DNA of 64,000 bases from JAAYLC01 sp035654795 (GTDB lineage: Bacteria > Bacteroidota > Bacteroidia > Flavobacteriales > Flavobacteriaceae): the NCBI GenBank assembly GCA_035654795.1, contig DASRWC010000056.1, forward strand, positions 1 to 64,000, written 5' to 3'. Position numbers and translations under genes: made by a program. Shown piece by piece: positions 8,729 through 16,786 of the stretch (the first letter of the stretch is position 1; every line of letters begins with the position of its first letter). The notes under the pieces are model-generated. The model was not told the origin of the DNA and did not search any database. It saw only the letters and a program-made list of their open reading frames with translations.

Positions 8729-9013
8729 TTAAAGTGAAAGGACACCTTCCACCTTAGAAACCTCAAGATATTTTTTGATTACGTCATCCGGAGAATCCAT
8801 AGTCACTTTAGCAGAAATACTTGTAAAGTTTCCGGCAGAGGAGTCGCGGGTGGTAATATCGGCATCAGTTCCGTCAAATACAGCACGAACTTCTGCAATT
8901 TTAGACAGATCTGACGGTACAATAAACTTGAAAAGATAAGGTGCCGGCCAGGAAGTATCTTCTTCCAATTGATTTCTTAGCCGCTTGTAAAAATCCTCTG
9001 TTTTCTTATCCAT
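8729..9013 (-). CDS. DUF493 family protein (YbeD-like)
   Basis: A 94-residue single-domain protein with the ferredoxin-like DUF493/YbeD fold: YLFKFIVPSDLSKIAEVRAVF followed by SSAGNFTSISAKVTMDSPDD and IKKYLEVSKVEGVLSL. E. coli YbeD is a small soluble protein proposed to be regulatory and resembles the ACT-like regulatory domain of phosphoglycerate dehydrogenase. It lies 44 bases upstream of the DUF4290 gene and may head the DUF493-DUF4290-murA transcript. A -7 box stands 20 bases before its start. Confidence 0.88.
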   Translation of the reverse strand: MDKKTEDFYKRLRNQLEEDTSWPAPYLFKFIVPSDLSKIAEVRAVFDGTDADITTRDSSAGNFTSISAKVTMDSPDDVIKKYLEVSKVEGVLSL

Positions 9014-9033
9014 AACTTTGGCATTGAGAAGCG

Positions 9034-9041
9034 CAAAGATA
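9034..9041 (-). promoter_or_regulatory. Putative -7 box for the DUF493 gene
   Basis: TATCTTTG on the minus strand matches TAnnTTTG, 20 bases before the start codon. No convincing -33 element. Confidence 0.45.
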
Positions 9042-9089
9042 CACTTTCACCATCGATTTTAATTTATTTACTTTGTACAAAATTCCGGT

Positions 9090-9635
9090 TTGGCAGCAAA
9101 AAGAATAGTTATAACAGGTGGTCCGGGATCAGGCAAAACTGCTTTGATCAAATATCTTGAGGAAAAAGGCCATGCTGTACAGCACGAAATATCTAGAGAG
9201 GTTACACTAAAAGCACAAGAAGAAGGTATCGCCCAGCTCTTTTTGGAGAGTCCCATTCTTTTTAGTCAGAAACTTCTGGAAGGAAGACTTGAACAGTATG
9301 AAGAAGCCGATCAATCCCTTCATTCCGTCATTTTTTATGACCGAGGAATTGCTGATGTCACTGCTTATCTGGATTTCGTGAAAGTGCATTATCCGCCCAA
9401 TTTTGAAAAAGAATGTCAGTTGCGGCGTTATGATGTGGTTTTTCTTTTACCTCCTTGGGAGCAAATATATGTACCCGATAACGAACGATACGAATCTTTT
9501 GAACAAGCGGAGGCAATCTTCCACCATTTGAAAAAAGGTTATGAAAAGTATGGTTATTCTCTATATGAGGTTCCAATTGGAACTGTAGAGGAACGCACCA
9601 AATTTATATTAGAGACTCTTAAAGCTTTACTTTGA
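9090..9635 (+). CDS. P-loop AAA-type ATPase or kinase-like protein (AAA_28 type)
   Basis: A 181-residue P-loop NTPase. Walker A is GGPGSGKT (residues 9-16). FYDRGIADVTAYLDF (around 85-100) is the Walker B/DRG region seen in AAA_28 proteins and relatives of thymidylate or nucleoside kinases. RYDVVFLLPPWEQIYVPDNERYE is typical of this group. The start is TTG at 9090: there is no in-frame ATG upstream, and a TActTTG box about 15 bases earlier implies a very short leader. Its stop overlaps the TTG start of recQ in the sequence TTGA. Substrate unknown. Confidence 0.85.
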   Translation: MAAKRIVITGGPGSGKTALIKYLEEKGHAVQHEISREVTLKAQEEGIAQLFLESPILFSQKLLEGRLEQYEEADQSLHSVIFYDRGIADVTAYLDFVKVHYPPNFEKECQLRRYDVVFLLPPWEQIYVPDNERYESFEQAEAIFHHLKKGYEKYGYSLYEVPIGTVEERTKFILETLKALL

Positions 9636-11527
9636 TAATTCCGGAAGATATACTCTCCCGTTATTGGGGATTTTCTTCATTCCGACCGCTGCAAAAGGAA
9701 ATTATCTCCTCAGTGTTAAACGGTCGTGATACCATAGCTCTTTTACCCACGGGGGGAGGAAAATCAATCTGTTTTCAAGTTCCTGCCATGGTTGAAGACG
9801 GAATATGCATCGTTATCTCTCCGCTTGTGGCTCTAATGCAAGATCAGGTTCAATCTTTGACTGAAAAAGGGATAAAAGCCATTAATCTATCGGGAGGGAT
9901 TTCATTCAATGAATTATCTATCCTCTTAGATAATGCATTGTATGGTAACTATAAATTTCTTTACCTGTCTCCCGAACGTCTTGAACAAGAAATTGTCCAA
10001 AACTACATCCGGCAGATGAAGGTCAATCTTATTGCTATTGATGAGGCTCACTGTATCTCCCAATGGGGAAATGATTTCCGGCCGGCCTACAAGAATGTAG
10101 TAAGACTTCGGGAATTACAACCTTTAGCGCCCTTCCTGGCACTTACGGCAACCGCAACCCCTGAGGTTCTTGAAGACACTATAAAAGAATTGAAGCTGGA
10201 ACTTCCGGAAATTTTTAAACAATCTTTTATAAGACCGAACATCTCATATCAAGTTATCGAAGAAAATGACAAGGTCTATAGAACCGGAGTGCTTTTAAAG
10301 AGAATAAAAGGAAGCGCTATCGTTTATCTTAGAAATCGTAGGGAAACAATAGAGATAAGCGAGCAGTTAAACGCATTGGGAATCACGGCTACCTATTATC
10401 ATGGGGGAATTTCTATTACAGAAAAAAAAGATAAATTAAACCGGTGGCTCAATGGAAGTATTTCTACAATGGTGGCAACAAATGCCTTTGGAATGGGCAT
10501 TGACAATCCGCATGTGCGGTTAGTGGTCCATCTGCAAATTCCCGAGAGTATTGAAAGCTATTTCCAAGAGGCCGGCCGCGCAGGACGTGACGGTGCATAT
10601 TCTGAAGCCATACTTTTACACAATAAAACAGATGAAAAAAGAGTTGAAAAACAATTTATTTCAGCCTTACCCACAACCCAGGATTTAAAATTTATTTACA
10701 AGAAATTAAATAACTTCCTTCAAATACCTTATGGCGAAGGGGAATATGTTCGGTATCCATTTAGTTTTGGTGAATTTATAAAAACCTATCAGCTGCCTTC
10801 CTCTTTAACATACAATACATTGAAAGGATTTGATCGCTTGGGAATACTCCAACTCTCAGAAGAGTTTGACAGAAAAACGATCATAAGATATAAGTTGGCT
10901 TCTTCAAATTTGTTCTCCTACTTCGAAAATGACCAAAGTATTTCCGTAGTTGGAAAATCTATCCTAAGATTGTATGAAGGCGTTTTTGACATGCCCGTGT
11001 CTGTAGATCCGGAATTTATATCGACAAAAACCGGACAATCCCCTCAAAATGTCATCCAGGTCTTAAAACGAATGGCGCAAGATGAGGTTATTGATTTGCA
11101 AATGATAGATACAGATTCTTCAATAACGTTTCTCGTCCCTAGAGAAGACGACAGAACGATCAACAAAATAGCATCGGAACTTCAACAAACACACGAAAAG
11201 AAGATAAACCAGGTAAAATCGATAATTGCCTACGTAAGAAATAACAAAATCTGCAAAAACGTTCAACTCGTAAGTTATTTCGGAGAAGACGATGCCCCTG
11301 ACTGCGGTATATGTTCGGTATGCCTGCAAAAGAAAAAAAAATCAACTTCCGGAATAAATGAAGTAGCAGAACAGATTCGAGCCACTTTAAAAGAATCACC
11401 TTTAGACTCTAAATATCTCATTCATCAGCTTAACTTGCCGGAAGAGCAAACACTCTATACACTAAAGCTTTTGATTGATAATGGGGAAATTGGAATTAAT
11501 GCAAAAAATCAATACTATATCAAATAG
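9632..11527 (+). CDS. recQ: RecQ family ATP-dependent DNA helicase
   Basis: A 631-residue 3'-5' superfamily 2 DNA helicase for recombination and replication-fork repair. It has Walker A LPTGGGKS (38-45), DEAH (137-140) followed by CISQWGNDFRP, the TATATP motif and the helicase C-terminal signature QEAGRAGRDG. The zinc-binding region near residue 530 has CKN..YFGE followed by CGICSVC. It is close in size to RecQ1-type enzymes and I see no clear HRDC domain. The start is TTG, overlapping the upstream stop by four bases (translational coupling), and the N-terminus matches family members from there. fmt follows after 3 bases. Confidence 0.95.
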   Translation: MIIPEDILSRYWGFSSFRPLQKEIISSVLNGRDTIALLPTGGGKSICFQVPAMVEDGICIVISPLVALMQDQVQSLTEKGIKAINLSGGISFNELSILLDNALYGNYKFLYLSPERLEQEIVQNYIRQMKVNLIAIDEAHCISQWGNDFRPAYKNVVRLRELQPLAPFLALTATATPEVLEDTIKELKLELPEIFKQSFIRPNISYQVIEENDKVYRTGVLLKRIKGSAIVYLRNRRETIEISEQLNALGITATYYHGGISITEKKDKLNRWLNGSISTMVATNAFGMGIDNPHVRLVVHLQIPESIESYFQEAGRAGRDGAYSEAILLHNKTDEKRVEKQFISALPTTQDLKFIYKKLNNFLQIPYGEGEYVRYPFSFGEFIKTYQLPSSLTYNTLKGFDRLGILQLSEEFDRKTIIRYKLASSNLFSYFENDQSISVVGKSILRLYEGVFDMPVSVDPEFISTKTGQSPQNVIQVLKRMAQDEVIDLQMIDTDSSITFLVPREDDRTINKIASELQQTHEKKINQVKSIIAYVRNNKICKNVQLVSYFGEDDAPDCGICSVCLQKKKKSTSGINEVAEQIRATLKESPLDSKYLIHQLNLPEEQTLYTLKLLIDNGEIGINAKNQYYIK

Positions 11528-11530
11528 AAA

Positions 11531-12481
11531 ATGAAGAGAGAATTAAAAATTATTTTTATGGGTACTCCCGATTTTGCTGTGGGTGTTCTGGAAGCCTTGA
11601 TTGCTGCGGACTTTAACGTGGCAGCAGTTGTCACAGCACCAGATAAACCTGCCGGTAGAGGAAGAAAACCCATGGAATCGGCGGTGAAAAAATATGCTCA
11701 AAATAAGAACATTCCTCTTTTGCAGCCGATTAATCTTAAAGAAGATGGGTTTCTTCAAGACCTAAGAAATTATAACGCAAACGTGTTTGTTGTAGTGGCA
11801 TTCAGAATGCTTCCAAGGGTTGTATGGGAGATTCCGGAATATGGCACCTTTAACCTACACGCCTCTCTCCTTCCTGAATATCGTGGTGCAGCCCCTATTA
11901 ACTGGACAATTATTAACGGAGAAGTTAAAACAGGAGTTACCACTTTTTTTATTGATGAAAATATAGATACAGGCGCTATTATTGAGCAAAAAGAAATTGA
12001 TATCGCGGAAAATGAAACAGCGGAAACGCTTCATGATAAACTCATGAAGATAGGCGGAGACCTGGTAGTAAGTAGTTTAAAGGCTATTGCTGCCAACAAA
12101 ATAGTCCCTAAGAAACAATCGGAATTTAAAAAACTTAAAGCTGCACCAAAATTAACTCCGGAGAATACCAGGATTGACTGGAATCAAGAAACAGAAAAAG
12201 TAGAACGACTGATTCGGGGGCTCTCTCCTTTTCCTGCCGCTTGGACTATGATGGTAAACGGAACGGATGATCTGAGAGTGAAAATCTTTCAAGTTAAGAT
12301 TATGGAAGGAGAAAAATCGGGAGCACCTGGGGATCTTATTCAGGATAAAAAACGGCTGTTTGTAAATCTACCTGACGGAAAACTTGAACTCCTAGAAATC
12401 CAGCTGCCCGGCAAAAAAAGAATGTCTGTAAGAGATTTGTTAAATGGTTACTCTTTTTCGGACAACGCTCATTTTTATTAA
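11531..12481 (+). CDS. fmt: Methionyl-tRNA formyltransferase
   Basis: A 316-residue enzyme that formylates initiator Met-tRNA using 10-formyltetrahydrofolate. The N-terminal catalytic domain begins KIIFMGTPDFAVGVLEALI, and the active-site region contains NLHASLLPEYRGAAPINW and the DTGAII loop. The C-terminal OB-like domain follows (LKAAPKLTPENTRIDW, then LIRGLSPFPAAWT). Length is normal. It follows recQ by 3 bases and is probably translated from the same message. HU follows, with its own promoter. Confidence 0.97.
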   Translation: MKRELKIIFMGTPDFAVGVLEALIAADFNVAAVVTAPDKPAGRGRKPMESAVKKYAQNKNIPLLQPINLKEDGFLQDLRNYNANVFVVVAFRMLPRVVWEIPEYGTFNLHASLLPEYRGAAPINWTIINGEVKTGVTTFFIDENIDTGAIIEQKEIDIAENETAETLHDKLMKIGGDLVVSSLKAIAANKIVPKKQSEFKKLKAAPKLTPENTRIDWNQETEKVERLIRGLSPFPAAWTMMVNGTDDLRVKIFQVKIMEGEKSGAPGDLIQDKKRLFVNLPDGKLELLEIQLPGKKRMSVRDLLNGYSFSDNAHFY

Positions 12482-12506
12482 AAACTGACAGGGCTACACG
12501 AACTAC

Positions 12507-12534
12507 TTGTTAACAATTTGTTAAAGTTATTAAC
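12507..12534. repeat. Overlapping inverted repeats upstream of the HU promoter
   Basis: The palindrome TTGTTAACAA (12507-12516) overlaps the inverted repeat TTAACAA-t-TTGTTAA (12510-12524), followed by GTTATTAAC (12526-12534). The cluster ends about 27 bases before the -33 box of the HU promoter. No T-tract follows directly, so an operator or DNA-bending site is as likely as a terminator for fmt. Confidence 0.4.
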
Positions 12535-12561
12535 ATTTTCCTCGTTTTCCCTTGCTATTCC

Positions 12562-12591
12562 TTGCACCATTGGATAAACATTTTAAATTTG
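12562..12591 (+). promoter_or_regulatory. Promoter of the HU gene
   Basis: TTG at 12562-12564, a 19-base spacer and TAAATTTG at 12584-12591 match the Bacteroidota consensus. The expected leader is about 40 bases before the ATG at 12637. Confidence 0.75.
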
Positions 12592-12636
12592 TAGAACAAA
12601 TAATAGAAGTTTAACCAACATTTAATTAAAAAGATT

Positions 12637-12909
12637 ATGAACAAATCAGACTTAATCGATGCCATGGCGGCAGATGCCGGAATCTCAAAAGCAGCTGCTA
12701 AAAAAGCTTTAGATTCATTTCTAGGCAATGTAAAAGACTCTCTTAAAGACGGAAACCGCGTGTCTTTAGTGGGTTTTGGTAGCTGGTCAGTTTCCAAAAG
12801 AGCTGCCCGTGAAGGAAGAAATCCTCAGACCGGAGCAACTATGCCTATTCCAGAGAAAAACGTAATTAAATTCAAGGCCGGAACAGAATTATCAAGTAGC
12901 GTAAATTAA
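12637..12909 (+). CDS. hup: HU family DNA-binding protein
   Basis: A 90-residue HU/IHF-family nucleoid protein that binds and bends DNA as a dimer. The sequence is canonical: MNKSDLIDAMAADAGISKAA, the helical dimer core, VSLVGFGSWSVSKRAAREGR, and the DNA-binding arm GRNPQTGATMPIPEKNVIKF. Length equals the family standard. It has its own well-formed promoter and a strong terminator, so it is probably a monocistronic, highly expressed gene. Confidence 0.97.
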   Translation: MNKSDLIDAMAADAGISKAAAKKALDSFLGNVKDSLKDGNRVSLVGFGSWSVSKRAAREGRNPQTGATMPIPEKNVIKFKAGTELSSSVN

Positions 12910-12934
12910 TTTCACCTTGACATAATAAAGAAAT

Positions 12935-12966
12935 AAATCCTTCCGACCCGTCGGAGGGATTTTTTA
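12935..12966 (+). terminator. Intrinsic terminator of the HU gene
   Basis: A 12-bp stem (AAATCCTTCCGA with TCGGAGGGATTT, one G-U pair), loop CCCG, then a run of T. Confidence 0.92.
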
Positions 12967-13035
12967 TTTTAATTAAAAAATACAAGTTATTTTGGATAGT
13001 CTCATTTTTATCCATAGATTTATTTTACAGATATA

Positions 13036-13602
13036 ATGAGTATGGCAACTTTAATTCCAACAAAAGGTCAACTTTTAATTGCCGAGCCTTCCATAATCGG
13101 TGATGTTTCATTTAATCGAGCCGTAATCCTTCTTGCTGAATACAATGAAGATGGATCAATTGGATTTATCTTAAATAAGCCTTTGCAGTTTACGCTTCGC
13201 GATTTTGTTCCGGAGGTTGCATCTGATCTCCCAATCTACAACGGAGGACCGGTAGAGCAGGATAATCTGTATTTCATACATTGTGTCCCACATTTAATTC
13301 CCGATAGTATAGAGATTTCACGAGGTGTATATTGGGGAGGAGATTTTGATACTATCCTGGACTTATTGAAAGAAGATAAGCTTACCCCCGACCAGATACG
13401 CTTTTTCTTGGGATATTCCGGCTGGGATAAGAATCAACTTATAAAAGAACTTGAGGTAAATACGTGGGTATTACAGCCAAATATTTACCACGGGAACATT
13501 ATGAAAACAACAAGCTTAAATTTATGGAAGGAAAAAATGATTGAGCTTGGTGGAGAGTATTCATTATGGTCTAATGCCCCCGAAAACCCAAACTTAAACT
13601 AG
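13036..13602 (+). CDS. YqgE/AlgH family protein (UPF0301)
   Basis: A 188-residue UPF0301 protein. Seen: KGQLLIAEPSIIGDVSFNRA, IGFILNKPLQFTL, YNGGPVEQDNLYFIH and FFLGYSGWDKNQLIKEL, all family hallmarks. AlgH was first linked to alginate regulation in Pseudomonas, but the molecular function of the family is unsettled. The start may be this ATG or the one two codons later. The stop shares the palindrome CTAG with the stop of the convergent aminotransferase gene. Confidence 0.93.
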   Translation: MSMATLIPTKGQLLIAEPSIIGDVSFNRAVILLAEYNEDGSIGFILNKPLQFTLRDFVPEVASDLPIYNGGPVEQDNLYFIHCVPHLIPDSIEISRGVYWGGDFDTILDLLKEDKLTPDQIRFFLGYSGWDKNQLIKELEVNTWVLQPNIYHGNIMKTTSLNLWKEKMIELGGEYSLWSNAPENPNLN

Positions 13603-14435
13603 CCCAACAGCCTCAACATGTTGAGCTTATGAATCATTTTCTCTGATGTTTCTGTTATAAACTCTTTTTTCCTATACTTCGTAACTGGCCGGATTCCTGT
13701 AATTACATTCGTCAGGAATATCTCATCAGCTTTTTGCAATTCAAATGGTGAAACCGATCGCTCTACCATTTCATAATCGGGATCAGCTTTTAGAATTCCA
13801 ATCAATTTCTTTCGCAAAATTCCATTTAAACAACCGTCTGTAAGCGGAGGTGTTACTATAGTTTTTCCAAAAACAAGAAAGACATTAGCATTCAGAGCTT
13901 CCACCACATTTTTAGATTCGTTTAGTAAAAGACAGTTTTGATAATGGTTCTCTTCCGCAAAAATTGATCCCAACACGTTAATCAATTTATTTGTGGTCTT
14001 TAGTCCTGACAACAATCCTGAAGAAACAGCAAAATCTTTATACAGTTCTATCTCATATGAGGATACATCCAATAAATAATGATCTTCCTTAAGGGTTTCT
14101 TTTGTAATTAGGTACTCTATTTCCCTGGATGTCGGATTATACTTCCCTCCTTCTTTTCTGTATATGATGATCTTGATCCGGAGAGCGTTTTCATCATCTT
14201 TTACAATTTTTTGAACCTCTTCTTGTAGAAATTCCATGGTGAAGTTCATTGGGATTTCCATGCGAAGCATCCTCATGGACGCCATTAATCGAAAGTAATG
14301 ATCTTCCCAGAAAATGATTTTCCCCGCAGAGTAGCGCATCGTTTCAAAAAGTGCATCTCCGTAATTTAATCCGCGGTTATAAATAGAAATCAGACTTGTC
14401 TCTTTATTGAAAAGTTTACCATTAAAGTTTGTCAT
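13599..14435 (-). CDS. Aminotransferase class IV protein
   Basis: A 278-residue PLP enzyme of fold type IV, the group with branched-chain aminotransferase, D-amino acid aminotransferase and 4-amino-4-deoxychorismate lyase. Seen: RGLNYGDALFETMRY at the N-terminus, the likely lysine region GLKTTNKLINVLGSIFAEEN, ESKNVVEALNANVFLV and the C-terminal ADEIFLTNVITGIRPV. The last resembles aminodeoxychorismate lyase (pabC) more than IlvE, but the sequence alone does not settle it. A hairpin with seven T residues ends exactly at its ATG. Confidence 0.85.
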   Translation of the reverse strand: MTNFNGKLFNKETSLISIYNRGLNYGDALFETMRYSAGKIIFWEDHYFRLMASMRMLRMEIPMNFTMEFLQEEVQKIVKDDENALRIKIIIYRKEGGKYNPTSREIEYLITKETLKEDHYLLDVSSYEIELYKDFAVSSGLLSGLKTTNKLINVLGSIFAEENHYQNCLLLNESKNVVEALNANVFLVFGKTIVTPPLTDGCLNGILRKKLIGILKADPDYEMVERSVSPFELQKADEIFLTNVITGIRPVTKYRKKEFITETSEKMIHKLNMLRLLG

Positions 14436-14458
14436 AAAAAAACCACCTTAATGGTGGC
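14436..14458 (-). terminator. Terminator-like hairpin abutting the aminotransferase start codon
   Basis: On the minus strand CCACC-ATTAA-GGTGG is followed by seven T residues and then directly by the ATG at 14435. It can terminate the START-like transcript or act as an attenuator for the aminotransferase gene. The 5-bp GC-rich stem is short but sound. Confidence 0.65.
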
Positions 14459-14480
14459 TGAAATATAGAGATTAAACAAA

Positions 14481-14867
14481 TTAGGTTGAGCCAAGAACTT
14501 GTCTCAAGTTTCCTATCATATTTTCCCACAACATTTTTCCTTCTTCAATTTCATCTTCATAGGCAAAATCTGTAACTATTAAAGATACATCTTGCGTAAT
14601 TTCGTCAACCTGTATTCGCATTTCAAAGTAGGCTTGTTCATTTTCATCTTCCAGCCAACGAAACTTCACGCGCTCGGGGCTTTTTCTGCTAAGAAGTTTT
14701 GCCTTTTCTTCACTCTGCGACCAAATAAAAGAAAAATATTCTCCGCGAGAATTGACATTATCTGCATACCATTCAGACAAGCCGGAAGGTGTTGATAAAT
14801 ATTGATATAAAAGCGTCGGAGAAACCTGTAAGGGAAACTCCATTTCATACTTTATCTTTCTTTCCAT
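14481..14867 (-). CDS. START-like domain-containing protein (SRPBCC superfamily)
   Basis: A 128-residue single-domain protein of the SRPBCC/AHSA1 group: KYEMEFPLQVSPTLLYQYLS, GLSEWYADNVNSRGE and VKFRWLEDENEQAYFEMRI. The fold is a hydrophobic-cavity helix-grip. Bacteroidota members are annotated as START-like and have no known ligand. It lies upstream of the aminotransferase gene on the same strand, separated by the terminator-like hairpin, so co-transcription is uncertain. Confidence 0.85.
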   Translation of the reverse strand: MERKIKYEMEFPLQVSPTLLYQYLSTPSGLSEWYADNVNSRGEYFSFIWSQSEEKAKLLSRKSPERVKFRWLEDENEQAYFEMRIQVDEITQDVSLIVTDFAYEDEIEEGKMLWENMIGNLRQVLGST

Positions 14868-15043
14868 AACGATTGATTAGTTGCGGACAATATATAGATA
14901 TTCATGTAATCTGCAAATTTTATTTAACATTTTTAGACCTCTTCACAACAAGATTCAAATTCATATTGCTCATTAAAGAATTATAGAGATTTTCGAGCTC
15001 TTACAACGCATTGTTTTTTCCTTCTTTTCTGAACACAAGGCAT

Positions 15044-15076
15044 AAAAAAAATCGCTTCCTTACAGAAACGATTTTG
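15044..15076 (-). terminator. Intrinsic terminator after tRNA-Met
   Basis: On the minus strand a 10-bp stem (AAATCGTTTC with GAAGCGATTT, one G-U pair) and loop TGTAAG are followed by eight T residues, 9 bases after the tRNA. Between this site and the START-like gene (14868-15043) I see nothing further. Confidence 0.9.
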
Positions 15077-15084
15077 ATTTTCCG

Positions 15085-15158
15085 TAGCGAAGACGGGACT
15101 TGAACCCGTGACCTCAGGGTTATGAATCCTGCGCTCTAACCAGCTGAGCTACCTCGCC
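15085..15158 (-). tRNA. tRNA-Met (anticodon CAT), elongator type
   Basis: A 74-base cloverleaf on the minus strand. Acceptor GGCGAGG pairs with CTTCGCT, D stem GCTC with GAGC, T arm ACGGG-TTCAAGT-CCCGT. The anticodon loop TTCATAA gives anticodon CAT. The first acceptor pair is G-U rather than the unpaired base of initiator tRNA, and the D-arm resembles elongator Met tRNA. The 31-39 position is an A-C mismatch. CCA is not encoded. A lysidine-modified tRNA-Ile2 also carries CAT and is less likely. It lies downstream of hisS, with its own terminator. Confidence 0.96.
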
Positions 15159-15278
15159 AAATGCGACCCAAATTTCAACGAGAAACCGTTTTGTTTGGCG
15201 GTTGCAAATATAAAAACAAATCCAACCCAAGCAAGGATATTTTGTAAAAAAAATATTGCTTTTCCGAACTTATTGAAA

Positions 15279-16655
15279 CTAACTATTTTGCAACTTAATT
15301 AATAATTTTTCTAAGGTAACTTCCTCCTGTTCTCCGGTTTCCATATCCTTTATTGTGAAAACTTTTTGCTCCATTTCTTTATTTCCTGCCAGAATGGTGA
15401 AAGGAATGCCTCTTTTATCGGCATAACTCATTTGTTTTCCCATTTTGGCTTTCTCCGGATACAATTCAACCGATATTCCGGAATTGCGTAAATGCTTCAT
15501 TGCCTTCATGACATAAGCCGTCTCATGGTCTCCAAAATTTAAAAACAGCGCGGTAGTTCCTTTATTAATGGTCTCTGGAAAAAGATTCAGTTCTTCCAAA
15601 ACTAAATAAATCCGATCCAAGCCAAAGGAAATCCCAATTCCACTCATATTCTTTAAACCGAAAATCCCGGTGAGATCATCATAACGTCCACCTCCACCGA
15701 TGCTTCCCATAGATACTTCCGGTGGAGCACTGATTTCAAGTATCGTACCGGTATAATAGTTTAATCCTCTTGCCAGTGTGACATTTAGATCTAATGCAGA
15801 AGATTGCAATCCTAAAGCTTCTGTCCGGGCTACTACAAATTCTAACTCTGAGACACCTTTTAATCCAATTGTAGAATTGGATAATAACTTTCTCAGAACT
15901 TCAAGTTTTTCTGAGCTTGATCCTTTTAAGCTCAAAAGTGGATCTATTTGCTCCAGTGATTTTTCTGGGATTCCTTTGCTTATCATCTCTTTCCGAACGC
16001 CTTCTGCCCCTATTTTATCCAGCTTATCTAATGCAACAGTAAAATCCACTAATTTTTCTTCAGCACCGATTACTTCTGCAATTCCGCCAAGAATTTTTCT
16101 ATTGTTAATATTAATCCGCACGCCATGAAGCCCAAGCTTGTGAAAGACCCGGTCATACAACTGAACAAACTCCACATCCTGCCATAAAGAATCAGAGCCA
16201 ATGACATCGGCGTCACATTGATAAAATTCACGGAACCTTCCTTTCTGAGGCCGATCGGCGCGCCAAACAGGTTGGATCTGATACCTCTTAAAAGGAAAAT
16301 TTAATTCGTTCTGATGCTGCACAACATAGCGTGCAAATGGCACCGTGAGATCGTAACGAAGAGCTTTTTCGGAGATCAATGGAGTAAGTCGGTGGCTATC
16401 TTTTAGAATGTAGTCTTCGTCTGGAACTTTTGAAAGATAGTCTCCACTATTAAGAATCTTAAAAATCAAGCGGTCTCCTTCGTCACCGTATTTCCCCATC
16501 AGCGTTTCGCTATTTTCGAACGAAGGGGTTTCAATGGGCTGAAACCCATAAAGAGAAAATATTTCTCTAATTGTGGAAATGATATAATTTCTTTTAGCTA
16601 CTTCTTCCGGACCGAAATCTCGGGTACCTTTTGGAGTGGATGGTTTCATTTTCAA
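15279..16655 (-). CDS. hisS: Histidyl-tRNA synthetase
   Basis: A 458-residue class II aminoacyl-tRNA synthetase. Seen: motif 1 (PKGTRDFGPEEVAKRNYI), motif 2 (KRYQIQPVWRADRPQKGRFR then EFYQCDADVIG), the histidine-specific GLNYYTGTILE segment, motif 3 (GIGISFGLDRI) and a C-terminal anticodon-binding domain (around residues 365-455). Length is typical. The start could be this ATG or the one two codons on. tRNA-Met lies downstream in the same direction. Confidence 0.97.
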   Translation of the reverse strand: MKMKPSTPKGTRDFGPEEVAKRNYIISTIREIFSLYGFQPIETPSFENSETLMGKYGDEGDRLIFKILNSGDYLSKVPDEDYILKDSHRLTPLISEKALRYDLTVPFARYVVQHQNELNFPFKRYQIQPVWRADRPQKGRFREFYQCDADVIGSDSLWQDVEFVQLYDRVFHKLGLHGVRININNRKILGGIAEVIGAEEKLVDFTVALDKLDKIGAEGVRKEMISKGIPEKSLEQIDPLLSLKGSSSEKLEVLRKLLSNSTIGLKGVSELEFVVARTEALGLQSSALDLNVTLARGLNYYTGTILEISAPPEVSMGSIGGGGRYDDLTGIFGLKNMSGIGISFGLDRIYLVLEELNLFPETINKGTTALFLNFGDHETAYVMKAMKHLRNSGISVELYPEKAKMGKQMSYADKRGIPFTILAGNKEMEQKVFTIKDMETGEQEEVTLEKLLIKLQNS

Positions 16656-16786
16656 AGAGTTATAATTATTGCAGGAAAGAATCTCAGCGTCTGAGTTTCT
16701 CCGGGGGCAAATTTGTGTGCAAATATCTTAAATTATAGTAACTTTATTTCACCTTTGCAGTCTTATAGATATATACACTATAATTT

